From: Phaeobacter cretensis
GTDB lineage: Bacteria; Pseudomonadota; Alphaproteobacteria; Rhodobacterales; Rhodobacteraceae
Length of the DNA stretch: 64,000 nucleotides
Assembly: GCF_047372505.1 (NCBI RefSeq)
Contig: NZ_JBKBEU010000001.1
Location: 248,001 to 312,000 of the forward strand
Direction of reading: 5' to 3'
Shown here: positions 8,469 to 17,847 of the stretch, piece by piece
How positions within the stretch are numbered: position 1 is the first letter of the stretch
Layout: each line of letters starts with the position of its first letter
Made by a program: the position numbers and the translations under genes
The notes under the pieces: model-generated
Seen by the model: only the letters and a program-made list of their open reading frames with translations
Told to the model about the DNA's origin: nothing
Databases searched by the model: none

Positions 8469-9155
8469 ATGTTGCGTTTGACCCCTATCCTTTTGGCTGT
8501 GATCTACGGGCTGGTAACTTACCGCCTGTCGATCTGGCGCACCCATCGTGCCCTTGATCAGCAATCGACTGAACTGGCCGATGCGCAGCTGCGCAGGCTG
8601 ACGGACCGGATGGCTGCCGCGCTCGAGATCGACCATATTCCGGTCTATATCTATGAGATTGATCCGGTGAATGGGCTAGCGGCGCCTGATGGGCGGATCT
8701 TCATCACCCGCGGGTTCTATCGCAAGTACCGCGATGGTGAGGTCAGCGATGTCGAGCTGGCATCGGTCATAGCGCATGAACTGGGCCATGTGGCGCTGGG
8801 GCACGCCAAGAAACGGATGATCGATTTCTCTGGTCAGAATGCCCTGCGCACCGCTCTGATGCTCATTATCGGCCGGTTTGTGCCCTTCGTCGGGCCTTGG
8901 ATTGCCAATGTGCTAACATCACTTCTGGCGGCACGGCTGTCGCGCAGCGATGAATATGAGGCTGACGAATATGCGGCGGCCCTACTGACCAAGGCCGGGA
9001 TCGGCATCGCCCCCCAAAAGAGTCTGTTTCGTAAACTGGAAGACCTAACGCAGGCGCGCAGCGGCATGGCCCCGGCTTGGCTGATGAGCCACCCCAAAAC
9101 CGAAGAACGCATCGCCGCGCTCGACCAGCTGGAGAAACGCTGGTCCAAGGCGTGA
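8469..9155 (+). CDS. M48 family zinc metalloprotease
   Basis: A small 228-residue member of the M48 (HtpX/Oma1-like) family. It has one N-terminal hydrophobic segment (~1-20), the zinc motif HELGH at ~103-107, a further hydrophobic stretch (~125-155), and the third-ligand region SDEYEADEYAA (~160-170). The C-terminus SHPKTEERIAALDQLE is the usual M48 ending. It is probably a membrane-associated quality-control protease with its active site in the cytoplasm or at the membrane face. It follows mazG by 58 bases in the same direction; the link may be only positional. Confidence 0.85.
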   Translation: MLRLTPILLAVIYGLVTYRLSIWRTHRALDQQSTELADAQLRRLTDRMAAALEIDHIPVYIYEIDPVNGLAAPDGRIFITRGFYRKYRDGEVSDVELASVIAHELGHVALGHAKKRMIDFSGQNALRTALMLIIGRFVPFVGPWIANVLTSLLAARLSRSDEYEADEYAAALLTKAGIGIAPQKSLFRKLEDLTQARSGMAPAWLMSHPKTEERIAALDQLEKRWSKA

Positions 9156-9355
9156 CAACTAAGGACGACCGACACCGGCCCTAAGTGACGCAAGGTTCAC
9201 CGCGCACTGCATGGATAACTCGTCAAACGTCCTTGTCAGCGGCACGCGCCAAGCCCACCTCGTAACGATCAATCGCGTTTGCGGGCGGCCATCCGAATAC
9301 GCCACTTCAGACTTCGCCCCGCACATCCACATTTATGGGCCGCCGGAGAATATTC

Positions 9356-10351
9356 ATGCGCTATTCCGTTCTTGATCTAGCCCCCGTTCCTGAAGGCCTC
9401 GATATTGTACAATCCCTGCGCAACAGTACCGATCTGGCGCAGCGCGCCGAAAGCTGGGGCTATCATCGATTTTGGTTGGCCGAGCATCACAATATGCCCG
9501 GCATTGCCAGCGCTGCGACCGCAGTTCTGATCGGGCATATCGCGGGGCAGACCCAATCGATCCGTGTCGGGGCTGGTGGCATAATGCTGCCCAACCATGC
9601 GCCCTATATGGTAGCCGAAGCGTTTGGTACACTGGTCAGCCTTTACGGTGATCGTATTGATCTTGGCCTGGGCCGAGCGCCGGGCACCGACTTACTGACA
9701 GCCCGTGCCCTGCGGCGGGGCTTACAAAGCGGCGATGGAAATCCCGACAGCTTTCCGCATGATGTGATTGAGCTGATCAACTACCTTGGCCCCGAGCGCC
9801 CCGATGCGCGCGTGCGCGCCTTCCCCGGCCTGGGCACGAAGGTGCCGATGTGGATTCTCGGATCGAGCCTCTATGGAGCGCAACTGGCGGCACAACTTGG
9901 CCTACCTTATGCATTTGCCTCGCACTTCGCTCCGGCGGCACTGGATCAGGCGCTCGATGCCTATCGCAGCAGTTTTCAGCCCTCCGAGCACCTTGCTGCC
10001 CCCCATGCAATGATTGCGATCAATGTCTTTGCTGGAGAAAGCGATGCTGAAGGTGTCAGGCTGAAAACCACGATGCAGCAGGCCTTTGCTCGCCTGCGTG
10101 AAGGCAAACCTGGAAAGCTGCCAGCACCCATAGATGACATCAGCAAACATCTGGCTCCGCCGATTTTGGCAGGTGTGAACGAGGCATTGCGGATCTCGGC
10201 CACCGGCAGCAAACCGACCGTCGCCGCTGATCTATCGGCAATTGTGGAGCACTATCAACCGGATGAGGTTATCATCACCGGGCAAATCCACGACCATGAT
10301 GCGCGGCTGCGCTCATTCGAGATTGCCGCCGAGGTGCTGAGCACGATCTGA
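9356..10351 (+). CDS. Luciferase-like (LLM class) flavin-dependent oxidoreductase
   Basis: The 331-residue protein has the bacterial-luciferase fold signatures: YSVLDLAPVPEG at the N-terminus, WLAEHHNMPGIASAAT, IRVGAGGIMLPNHAP, and GDRIDLGLGRAPGTD. These place it in the LLM group that uses reduced flavin (FMNH2 or F420H2), here most likely FMN. An internal ATG with GGAG a few bases upstream is chosen over the longer frame from 9335. No neighbour indicates a substrate, and this family is very often annotated without one. Confidence 0.85.
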   Translation: MRYSVLDLAPVPEGLDIVQSLRNSTDLAQRAESWGYHRFWLAEHHNMPGIASAATAVLIGHIAGQTQSIRVGAGGIMLPNHAPYMVAEAFGTLVSLYGDRIDLGLGRAPGTDLLTARALRRGLQSGDGNPDSFPHDVIELINYLGPERPDARVRAFPGLGTKVPMWILGSSLYGAQLAAQLGLPYAFASHFAPAALDQALDAYRSSFQPSEHLAAPHAMIAINVFAGESDAEGVRLKTTMQQAFARLREGKPGKLPAPIDDISKHLAPPILAGVNEALRISATGSKPTVAADLSAIVEHYQPDEVIITGQIHDHDARLRSFEIAAEVLSTI

Positions 10352-10385
10352 ACCTACCGGTTTGATACCCTCCACAAGCGGAATT

Positions 10386-10928
10386 CTATGATGCGAGTGC
10401 CTTGGCAATACGAGGCAGCCGCGCCTTTTTTAGCAACGGACGCATCTCCCACCCGCCGCCGGACAGCCTGTTGGCCTCGGCCAGCACTGTAGCTGCTACC
10501 TCCGACATACCACCAGTATCCTTGAGCCAAAGATCGTAGAGCAACTGATCAGGGCCGATCCGTTCCAGCCCTTCCTCGGCCAATGTGTGGCGCGGGAAAT
10601 CCTTGTTGTTGACCGTGACAATCGCATCCGCGTGCCCCACGATGGCCGAAGCCAGCACATGCAGATCCGCAACATCCGGTAGCCACAACCGCGCTTCCAC
10701 TGCGGGTGTCGGCGCGACAGCGGCCTTGGGCCAGGTCGCAGATATCAGCGCGATCTCGCCACGCGCCTGCGCCTCGCCCGTGGGGCCAATCTTGCGAGCG
10801 GCCCGCGCCCATTCTTCCAGGATGCGCGGCGACCACAGCGGCGTGAAATGACCGATCCGTGCGGCCCCCAACAGCATTTCGCGCATAACCGTCGGGTAAA
10901 GAACGCAGGCATCCAGCAGCAGTTTCAT
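10386..10928 (-). CDS. PIN domain protein
   Basis: The start MKLLLDACVLYP carries the first acidic residue (D6) of a PIN-type nuclease. Later acidic positions appear in LPDVADLHVLASAIVGHADAIVT, and NNKDFPRHTL matches the PIN pattern in which the fourth acid follows 'T.N..DF'. At 180 residues it is longer than most VapC toxins. No antitoxin-like small gene precedes it; upstream is an rRNA methyltransferase gene only eight bases away. It is therefore more likely a solitary PIN nuclease than half of a toxin-antitoxin pair. The RNA target is unknown. Confidence 0.75.
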   Translation of the reverse strand: MKLLLDACVLYPTVMREMLLGAARIGHFTPLWSPRILEEWARAARKIGPTGEAQARGEIALISATWPKAAVAPTPAVEARLWLPDVADLHVLASAIVGHADAIVTVNNKDFPRHTLAEEGLERIGPDQLLYDLWLKDTGGMSEVAATVLAEANRLSGGGWEMRPLLKKARLPRIAKALAS

Positions 10929-10935
10929 CAGCGTA

Positions 10936-12150
10936 TCAATCGAGCCGGAAGAAAACTGCCTTTAGATAGCCGCTTTCGGCCAGCTGGGGCAGCTGCGGAT
11001 GATCTGGCCCGGCATAACCTGTGTGCAGCAATAGGCTGCGGCGTCCGCCACGTCCAATCCCACGCGCGGATGCATTGCGGAATCGGCTGAGATCAGCCGC
11101 ATGGGAACATGAGCACAGCCCAAGATAACCGCCCGGCGCCACAAGCGGTGCCGCAAGTTTTGCAATCCGTTCATAGGCGCGCAACCCAGCTTCAAGCGCT
11201 TGTTTCGATGGGGCAAAGGCCGGCGGATCACAGATGATCACATCAAATTGCGCGCCATCATCAGCAAGCTGAGTGAGCACATCAAACGCATCGCCCTGCC
11301 GTGCAGTGAACCGGTCTTCAAAGCCGCTGACAGCGGCGCCCTGTCGTGCCAGTTCAAGCGCAGGCGCAGATCCATCAACGCAGGTTGCTTCAGCCGCTCC
11401 GGCCGCCAGCATAGCCAGACCAAAGCCACCAACATGGGAAAACACGTCCAAAACCTTCGCGCCCGGTTTCACCAGTTTGGCCGCAAAAGCGTGGTTATCG
11501 CGTTGATCGTAGAACAGCCCGGTTTTCTGCCCCCCGGTGAGGTCAGCCATATAGGTCGCCCCGTTCATCGTGACGTCTACAGCTTTCTCTGGCGCAGTGC
11601 CGCGCAACGCAGCGCTAACGTCATCCAAGCCTTCAAGGCTGCGAGCGCGCCCTGAGGCGTTTTTAAGTACGGTGGACACACCGGTCACTGCAACCAGAGC
11701 CTCGGTCAAGAGGTCCAGATGGGCATCGGCCCAAGCCGCATTGGGCTGCACCACGCAGGTGTCACCAAACCGGTCGATCACCACGCCCGGCAGGCCATCG
11801 GATTCGGCGTGTACCAGCCGGTAAAAAGGCGCGTCGTAAAGCAGTTCACGTAAGTCCAGCGCTCGACGCAGACGACTCTTGAACCAATCCACACTCAGCT
11901 CCGCTGCGGGGTCCGTATCAAGCATTCGCCCGATGATCTTGCTCTCGGGATTGACTGCAACCAGTCCCATTGGCGTCAGGCCATCGTCTTCCAGCACTGC
12001 AAGGGTGCCAGGTCCCAGTTTTCGGGTGCGCCGGTCTGTAACCAGCTCATTGGCATAGACCCAAGGAAAACCATGGCGCAAGGCACGGGCGTTGGCTTTG
12101 GGTTTCAATTTTACACGGGCGCGCTCGGGCGCGGAGGAAGAAGCTGTCAT
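10936..12150 (-). CDS. Class I rRNA methyltransferase, RlmI/RlmK-like
   Basis: The 404-residue protein starts with a PUA domain (residues ~12-90, with HGFPWVYANELV). A methyltransferase domain of the RlmI type follows: DLTGGQKTGLFYDQRDNH, the SAM motif VLDVFSHVGGFGLAMLA, and DPPAFAPSK near the catalytic cysteine region LCSCSH. RlmI makes m5C1962 in 23S rRNA of E. coli. The GLCSCS motif supports an m5C enzyme of that group, but the exact target here is inferred. It precedes the PIN gene, an arrangement suggestive of shared transcription. Confidence 0.87.
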   Translation of the reverse strand: MTASSSAPERARVKLKPKANARALRHGFPWVYANELVTDRRTRKLGPGTLAVLEDDGLTPMGLVAVNPESKIIGRMLDTDPAAELSVDWFKSRLRRALDLRELLYDAPFYRLVHAESDGLPGVVIDRFGDTCVVQPNAAWADAHLDLLTEALVAVTGVSTVLKNASGRARSLEGLDDVSAALRGTAPEKAVDVTMNGATYMADLTGGQKTGLFYDQRDNHAFAAKLVKPGAKVLDVFSHVGGFGLAMLAAGAAEATCVDGSAPALELARQGAAVSGFEDRFTARQGDAFDVLTQLADDGAQFDVIICDPPAFAPSKQALEAGLRAYERIAKLAAPLVAPGGYLGLCSCSHAADLSRFRNASARGIGRGGRRSLLLHTGYAGPDHPQLPQLAESGYLKAVFFRLD

Positions 12151-12257
12151 ACGCCCCTCTTAACCGCAACGAGGCTATGTTGAAAGGGTGTCCTCTGCTG
12201 TGTGTTCACAGCCCCGCAACTATCGCTGTGATTTGCCCCTGCGCGGCGTATAAACCG

Positions 12258-12548
12258 CTACCGAGTGCGCGATCGCCAGCCGCCGCGCCTGCGCGGTTTG
12301 GCAGCGGCATCCTGCCCCTCTTGCAGCACCGACGTCATCGGATGATCTGGATAGGCAGCCCCCAGATAATCCCGTAATGTTACAATAGCCTGTCGACTAT
12401 CCACCCCGTCCGGCAGGCTCAGCGCCCAGTCCAAAAAGATGCTGCGGCATTCACCCGGTTGGATGCCCTCAATGCGATAACTTTCCCGGATCAAACCCTT
12501 GGGATCCAGAGTGGCAAGCTGCGCGTCAGTTATCGCCTCAGATGTCAT
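12258..12548 (-). CDS. Conserved small protein, unrecognised
   Basis: From the chosen ATG the product is 96 residues, MTSEAITDAQLATLDPKGLI at the start and a Lys/Arg-rich tail (KPRRRGGWRSRTR). The ATG lies inside the last codons of glnE (overlap of about ten bases), so it is probably translationally coupled to glnE. The middle (ECRSIFLDWALSLPDGVDSRQAIVTLRDYLG) is helical and lacks catalytic motifs. I do not recognise a named family. Its constant partner position after glnE hints at a role in nitrogen control, but that is only inference. Confidence 0.65.
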   Translation of the reverse strand: MTSEAITDAQLATLDPKGLIRESYRIEGIQPGECRSIFLDWALSLPDGVDSRQAIVTLRDYLGAAYPDHPMTSVLQEGQDAAAKPRRRGGWRSRTR

Positions 12549-15354
12549 GGTCGGTTGCTCCTTCTCTTGCCAATGCGGCAGCAATGATATCAGCGCAGCT
12601 CTGATAGCTCTGTGTCAACGCGGCTTCCAGTTCTGCCAGATCATCATAACCGGTGCTGCGACACAGGAACTGCGCCCCCCCCTCACCCAATGTCTGGGCG
12701 TTTATGGCCTTGCCTGAAACCAGCCGCGCGGCAGTCTGTACAGACAAGAATAGCTCATATGAACGCTGTAGTTCAGCGGCATCTGCGGCATCCAACCAGC
12801 CGCAGGCGACAGTGCCCGTCAATCCGGCGGCTACATCATGTCCGGTCGCATTGCTAAGGAGCACTCCGGTCTGAGCGATCAACTCGATATCCATCATCCG
12901 ACCTGCACCGGTTTTAGCATCCCATGGCCCGCTTGGCACTTTGGCGGCAGCTAGACGCGCGCGCATCTTTGCGACCTCGGGCAGGATCGCTCCCCGGCTG
13001 CGCGGCGCTCCCAGAAATGTCTCGCGAAAAGCCGTGATATCCTGAGACAGCCCCTCTGCGATCGGCGTGGGTATAGCTGCAACCACCCGCGCGCGGGTCA
13101 GCGCCAGATGTTCCCAGACCCAGGCATCATTGCGCTGATACTGGCAAAAACTCTCAAAACTGGTAGCGACCGGCCCCTGCGTGCCGGACGGCCGCAACCG
13201 CATGTCCACCTCATAAAGCTGGCCTTGCGACATACGCGCGGTCAATGCGGTAATCAGCGCTTGTGTCAGCCGGGCATAGTAAGGACGGGTTGCCAGTGGG
13301 CGTGGCCCGTTTGATGTGTCCTCATCGCCCGGATCATAGATCACAATCACGTCCAAATCCGACAGAGCATTGATCTGCCCTGCCCCCAACGAGCCCATCG
13401 CCAGAACAGCCGCACCGCGCCCCGGAACAGGTCCGTGTTTAAGGGCAAACTGATCCATCACAATTGGCGCGAGTTCAGCGATCACCACCTCTGCCAGTTC
13501 AGCGTATTGCGCTCCTGCATCACTTGCATCGATTAGGCCGCGCAGATGGTGCACACCGATACGGAAATGCCACTCCTTGCACCAGCGCCGGGTTGCATCC
13601 AGACGGGTTTCATAGTCATCCTCATGAGCCAGAACCAGCCGCAAAGATTGTCCCAAGGCCTTCCGCTCAGGCCAATCGGCAAAAAACGATCCCCCGATAA
13701 CCGCATCAAAAACACTGGAATTGCGGGACAGGTAACTTGCCAACGTACCGGAGGTACCCACGATATCGATCAACAGATCGATCAGCTGAGGATTGGCCTC
13801 AAATAGCGAAAACAACTGCACACCTGCGGGGAGACCCGCGAGAAATCCATCCAGTGCGACCAGCGCCTCCGCTGGTTGAGCGGTGCGCGCCAAACGCGCC
13901 AGAAGTTCCGGTTTTAGCCGTTCAAAAATCTGCGCGCCCCGCGCTGAACGCAGCGCAGGATAGGTCGGCCAGCGTGCCAAAATGTCATCATCAAGCACCT
14001 CAGGGGCCGCGGCCTGTACGACCTCAACGGGTGTGTCAGGAGCAAAGAAACCTTCGGTTAACTCATGCACCTGTTCCAGTCGAGCCTTGACCTCCGCCAT
14101 CAGCTCCGCACGGTCACGGTCCATCAGGCAGGCAACCCGCGCGATGCCATCTTCGGACTGTGGCATTCGGTGCGTTTGGGCGTCATGCACCATCTGAATG
14201 CGGTGCTCCACCTCGCGGTGCGCAACATAGTGTGCGCTAAGTTGATCACAGATATCCTGCGGCACCCACTCCTTGGATGCCAATGCCTGCAAACCTTCGA
14301 GCGTACCGCGTGAGCGCAGGCTTTCGTCGCGGCCACCGGCGATCAACTGCCGGGTTTGCGTGAAAAACTCAATCTCCCGAATGCCTCCACGGCCCAGTTT
14401 CATATCATGTCCAGGCACAGTCAGTGAGCCGCCGGTTCCCTTATTCTCCCGGATCCTCAGCCGCATATCATGAGCGTCCTGAATGGCTGCAAAATCAAGA
14501 TGTCGCCGCCAGACAAAGGGGCGCAGGGTCTGGAGAAAATTGGCGCCTGCATCCAAATCGCCAGCGCAGGGGCGCGCCTTGATATAAGCTGCCCGTTCCC
14601 AAGTGCGGCCGAGGCTTTCATAGTATCGCTCCGCCGCTTCCATCGCCATGGCGACCGGGGTTACCGCGGGATCCGGGCGCAGCCGTAAATCGGTGCGGAA
14701 CACATAACCATCAGCGGTCCGTTCGCTCAGAGTTGTGCACATGTTGCGCGTCGCCCGCACCATGCCTTGCCTAGCCTCATAGAAGTCGTCGGGATCAAAA
14801 CGGGTCTCATCAAAGAGACAAATCATGTCGATATCAGAGCTGTAGTTCAGCTCATAGGCACCCATTTTTCCCATGGCCAGAAGCGTCAGGCCGCCCGCAG
14901 TTTCAATATCCGCATCGGTCAGGCCCGGCAGTTTCTTACGCCTAATAAGAGCGGCGATCTCGGCCTTGATGGCCACATCTGCACAGAGTTCGGCAAAATT
15001 TGTAAGCGCCGTTGTCACCTGCATCAGATCCCAAGCTCCAGCCAGATCACATAGCCCACTTAGCAATGCGAGTTGCCGCTTGGCCCGCCGTAGGCCGGGT
15101 TTCAGCTGATCCGGCGCAAGCGCACGCACATCGGCGGTAATATGCGCCAGGGCCGCCTCCGGATCTGCCAGTGCAGGTGCCACCCAATCTGCCTCACGCG
15201 TGATCAGCTCCTTAAGATACGGGCTGGAGCCTGCAGCACCTGCCACCAACGCCGCCTGATCGCCGGAAAGTTCAGGCACAAGCACCAGTGCATCTTGCCC
15301 CAAATCCGGATCAAAAGCGCGCGGAAGGCGCTGAATATCAAGAGAATGTCCCAT
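12538..15354 (-). CDS. glnE: Glutamine synthetase adenylyltransferase/deadenylylase
   Basis: GlnE attaches AMP to, and removes it from, glutamine synthetase in response to PII proteins and glutamine. The 938-residue protein has the duplicated nucleotidyltransferase architecture. The first domain carries AMGKMGAYELNYSSDIDMICLFD (the deadenylylation half in E. coli). The second carries AMGSLGAGQINALSDLDVIVIYD (the adenylylation half), with the regulatory helical linker between. Length and both metal-binding D.D pairs are intact, so it should be active. It begins with MGHSLDIQRLPRAFDPD; the intergenic gap to the SbtA gene upstream is 136 bases. Confidence 0.93.
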   Translation of the reverse strand: MGHSLDIQRLPRAFDPDLGQDALVLVPELSGDQAALVAGAAGSSPYLKELITREADWVAPALADPEAALAHITADVRALAPDQLKPGLRRAKRQLALLSGLCDLAGAWDLMQVTTALTNFAELCADVAIKAEIAALIRRKKLPGLTDADIETAGGLTLLAMGKMGAYELNYSSDIDMICLFDETRFDPDDFYEARQGMVRATRNMCTTLSERTADGYVFRTDLRLRPDPAVTPVAMAMEAAERYYESLGRTWERAAYIKARPCAGDLDAGANFLQTLRPFVWRRHLDFAAIQDAHDMRLRIRENKGTGGSLTVPGHDMKLGRGGIREIEFFTQTRQLIAGGRDESLRSRGTLEGLQALASKEWVPQDICDQLSAHYVAHREVEHRIQMVHDAQTHRMPQSEDGIARVACLMDRDRAELMAEVKARLEQVHELTEGFFAPDTPVEVVQAAAPEVLDDDILARWPTYPALRSARGAQIFERLKPELLARLARTAQPAEALVALDGFLAGLPAGVQLFSLFEANPQLIDLLIDIVGTSGTLASYLSRNSSVFDAVIGGSFFADWPERKALGQSLRLVLAHEDDYETRLDATRRWCKEWHFRIGVHHLRGLIDASDAGAQYAELAEVVIAELAPIVMDQFALKHGPVPGRGAAVLAMGSLGAGQINALSDLDVIVIYDPGDEDTSNGPRPLATRPYYARLTQALITALTARMSQGQLYEVDMRLRPSGTQGPVATSFESFCQYQRNDAWVWEHLALTRARVVAAIPTPIAEGLSQDITAFRETFLGAPRSRGAILPEVAKMRARLAAAKVPSGPWDAKTGAGRMMDIELIAQTGVLLSNATGHDVAAGLTGTVACGWLDAADAAELQRSYELFLSVQTAARLVSGKAINAQTLGEGGAQFLCRSTGYDDLAELEAALTQSYQSCADIIAAALAREGATDHDI

Positions 15355-15490
15355 GTGATGACATTGTGCTCAGATGCAGCTGCCGTCAATTGGCGAAAGC
15401 GTGCAGTCATGATCCCAAACCGCCCAATCTGAATTCGGTAAGGAATACCCGAATGATCGAAAGACAGCCGCTGCATCATTCCCACTGAAA

Positions 15491-16462
15491 TCAGGACCCC
15501 ATACCTGCCATCCAGAGATAAAGCGGCAGCCCCACAGTGATGTTAAACGGAAACGTCACACCCAGTGATAGAGTTAGATAGATACCAGACTCCGCCTTTG
15601 GTAGCGCGATACGCATCGCCGCCGGAACCGCAATATAGGAGGCTGAGGCGGACAAGACGATAAGCAGGAACAAGCTTCCCGTCTGCAACCCGATCACTGA
15701 CCCAACCACCCAACCCAATAATGCACCGGTGATAGGCATCAGCAGGCCAAAGGAAAAGAGCCCCGGGTTCAGTAAATGACGGTTGTTCAGCAAGCTCCGG
15801 CCGGCAGAAATACCCATATCGAGCAGAAAGAGGCATAAAATACCCGTGAACGGAGTCACAACAAAGGGCGCGACCATCTCCATTCCTTTGTCCTGCGTTA
15901 CGGCCCCGATTACGAAGGCGCCACAGAGCAGCACAACCGACCCGTTTGCAAACAACTCACGTGCAGGTACGCCACCAACCGCCTGATCTCCGGAGAACCG
16001 ATGCGCGATCCACAAGGCTGACAGGATCGCAGGAACCTCCATCGCGGCGGCAACCGCAACCATGTAGCCGTCAAACGCAATTCCAGACAGCTCGAGCAGA
16101 CTTGACGCCGCCACAAAGGTCACGATTGAGATCGACCCGTAATGTCCCGCCACAGCCGCTGCGTTCATTGCATCCAGCCGCGTCATAACACGAAGCAACC
16201 AGAAGGCCGCAAAGGGGATCACAAAAGACAGGAGCAAGCCTGCCATGATCGCCACCAGCAAATCACCGCGCAAACCATGCTCGGCCAGACTGTTCCCCCC
16301 TTTGAATCCAATGGCGAGCAGAAGGTAGAGCGACATGAACTTGGCAGCTCCCTCCGGGATCGACAGATCACTCTTTACGGCTGCGGCCACAAGTCCAAGG
16401 ATAAAGAACAGGATAGTGGGTACCATGAGGTTGACAGACAAAGTGTCGAAGACGGCAGACAT
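15491..16462 (-). CDS. SbtA-type sodium-dependent bicarbonate transporter
   Basis: A 323-residue integral membrane protein with about ten hydrophobic segments, matching the SbtA/DUF897 family. Family hallmarks are LLLAIGFKGGNSLAEHGL near the N-terminus, NAAAVAGHYGSISIVTF after the fourth or fifth helix, and DMGISAGRS. Cyanobacterial SbtA imports bicarbonate with sodium; many proteobacterial members are uncharacterised but assumed similar. The ATG at 16462 follows a GGAG ribosome-binding site, so the longer frame to 16498 is not used. It is divergent from a LysR regulator, the usual arrangement for LysR and its target. Confidence 0.85.
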   Translation of the reverse strand: MSAVFDTLSVNLMVPTILFFILGLVAAAVKSDLSIPEGAAKFMSLYLLLAIGFKGGNSLAEHGLRGDLLVAIMAGLLLSFVIPFAAFWLLRVMTRLDAMNAAAVAGHYGSISIVTFVAASSLLELSGIAFDGYMVAVAAAMEVPAILSALWIAHRFSGDQAVGGVPARELFANGSVVLLCGAFVIGAVTQDKGMEMVAPFVVTPFTGILCLFLLDMGISAGRSLLNNRHLLNPGLFSFGLLMPITGALLGWVVGSVIGLQTGSLFLLIVLSASASYIAVPAAMRIALPKAESGIYLTLSLGVTFPFNITVGLPLYLWMAGMGS

Positions 16463-16539
16463 TCGCGAAGCTCCATTCCGTTTTGCGCTTCTTGCCATGT
16501 CGATTTTGATAGCTTAAATACTTTATATCACCATTTAAC

Positions 16540-16554
16540 ATAGCCTGAAGCTAT
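16540..16554. promoter_or_regulatory. Inverted repeat in the sbtA-LysR divergent promoter
   Basis: ATAGC-N5-GCTAT forms a short perfect dyad just upstream of the LysR start codon. LysR proteins usually bind such imperfect dyads between themselves and the divergent target. The site is short, so this remains a candidate. Confidence 0.4.
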
Positions 16555-16556
16555 TC

Positions 16557-17471
16557 ATGAGACCCACACTTCGCCAATTGGAATACATCGTAATGGTGCA
16601 TCAGCTCGGCGGGTTCGGGCTGGCTGCAGAGACTCTGAACGTGAGCCAACCGAGTCTGTCCAATCAGGTCGCCACTGTTGAGGCTGATCTGGGCGTCCGG
16701 CTCTTCACGCGCGGGCGTGGTGGCACCCAAGCCACTGCAAAAGGGCTTGAATTCGTGCAACGGGCGCGCCGCATATTGGCAGAGGTCGAGACCCTCCGCC
16801 GTGTCATGACCTCGGCCTTGCCATTCGGAGGGCGACTCAGGCTTGGCGTGCTGCCATCAATCGGGCCCTATCTCCTGCCCCAGGTGATGCGATCCCTGCA
16901 CGACGATCAGCCTGATCTGCGCGTTGTAGTCCGTGAGGAAAACACTCTAAGCCTTGATGAGGGCATCCGAAACGGTCGGTTCGATGCAATCATCTCCACC
17001 CCTGAAGACCACCCCAACACCTGGCAGCGCCCCCTGTTCACAGAGCCGCTCTGGGTCGCAGTTTCAACCGACCACCCTATCGCGTCGCTTACCAAAGTCA
17101 GCGGAGGCGATCTGGCTGGGCAGCGCCTGCTAACACTCGATACAGGCCACCGGCTGGCACGTATCGTCTATGGTATCGCTGGTCTTAGCGGCGGCCTCGT
17201 TTCGGATGATTACGAGGGGACGAGCCTTGATTCCATTGTCTTGATGGCCGCGACCGGTGCCGGTGTCGCGGTGCTCCCCGATCTCTTTGTACGGCGGCAA
17301 GCTGTCCACCGCGATGAAATCGTGGTCAAACCTCTCGATATGGACGATGCGAACCGAGGGATCAGTCTGATGTTCCCAGCCGATCAGCCCTTTGATGAAG
17401 GTCGTGACAGGCTGACCGTTGCGATACGAGAGGCCGCGTTGTCACTCGACCTGGCTGTATCGCAAACCTGA
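16557..17471 (+). CDS. LysR family transcriptional regulator
   Basis: The 304-residue protein has an N-terminal winged helix-turn-helix (residues ~1-60: LRQLEYIVMVHQLGGFG, then AETLNVSQPSLSNQVATVEADLG) and the two-lobed effector domain typical of LysR regulators (GRLRLGVLPSIGPYLLP, then a second lobe ending in the VAVLPDLFV region). It reads away from the SbtA-type transporter gene with 94 bases between the starts, so it probably controls that gene and itself. By analogy with CbbR/CmpR regulators of carbon uptake it may sense a carbon-fixation or bicarbonate signal, but this is inference. Confidence 0.9.
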   Translation: MRPTLRQLEYIVMVHQLGGFGLAAETLNVSQPSLSNQVATVEADLGVRLFTRGRGGTQATAKGLEFVQRARRILAEVETLRRVMTSALPFGGRLRLGVLPSIGPYLLPQVMRSLHDDQPDLRVVVREENTLSLDEGIRNGRFDAIISTPEDHPNTWQRPLFTEPLWVAVSTDHPIASLTKVSGGDLAGQRLLTLDTGHRLARIVYGIAGLSGGLVSDDYEGTSLDSIVLMAATGAGVAVLPDLFVRRQAVHRDEIVVKPLDMDDANRGISLMFPADQPFDEGRDRLTVAIREAALSLDLAVSQT

Positions 17472-17847
17472 GTGCCGGCGATTGTACGAAGGCTAAAGAA
17501 AATCCGGATCTCTAAAACTGGGTAATTGTTGAACGCCATATGACTTCGCCTTCACGTCATAAACTGACCCAGGATGGTGAGGAATTCCTTAGCGGACGAT
17601 GCAGTGACGATCGCTTTGAGCCCGTTTGGACTAATGCTGCATTATATATAAATGGCTGCTTTAGCTGGTATTCGGGTATCGCAACATTGCACTAGCCCTA
17701 TAAATGACTTTACAGTCACTGACTTATTAGTCAGTTATAGATCGACAGGTGTTGGACCGGTGAAGGGGTCAAATGCATCAGTCACAAGCCTCTGTTCTTT
17801 GAAGAGAAACTCACGACGGCATTGTCGCAACGCGAAGGTAGAGTCCG
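17472..17847. other. Intergenic region upstream of the TetR gene
   Basis: This 376-base stretch has no convincing gene. It is less GC-rich than its surroundings and contains the operator-like palindrome at 17718-17735. A short forward ORF at 17652 has no ribosome-binding site or family resemblance. Confidence 0.6.
17718..17735. promoter_or_regulatory. Palindromic operator candidate for the TetR regulator
   Basis: ACTGACTTATTAGTCAGT is an almost perfect 18-base palindrome (only the central pair breaks symmetry). It lies about 110 bases before the TetR start, and the form TGACT..T.AGTCA is typical for TetR-family operators. It probably mediates autoregulation of the TetR-GTPase-GNAT operon. 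Confidence 0.6.
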
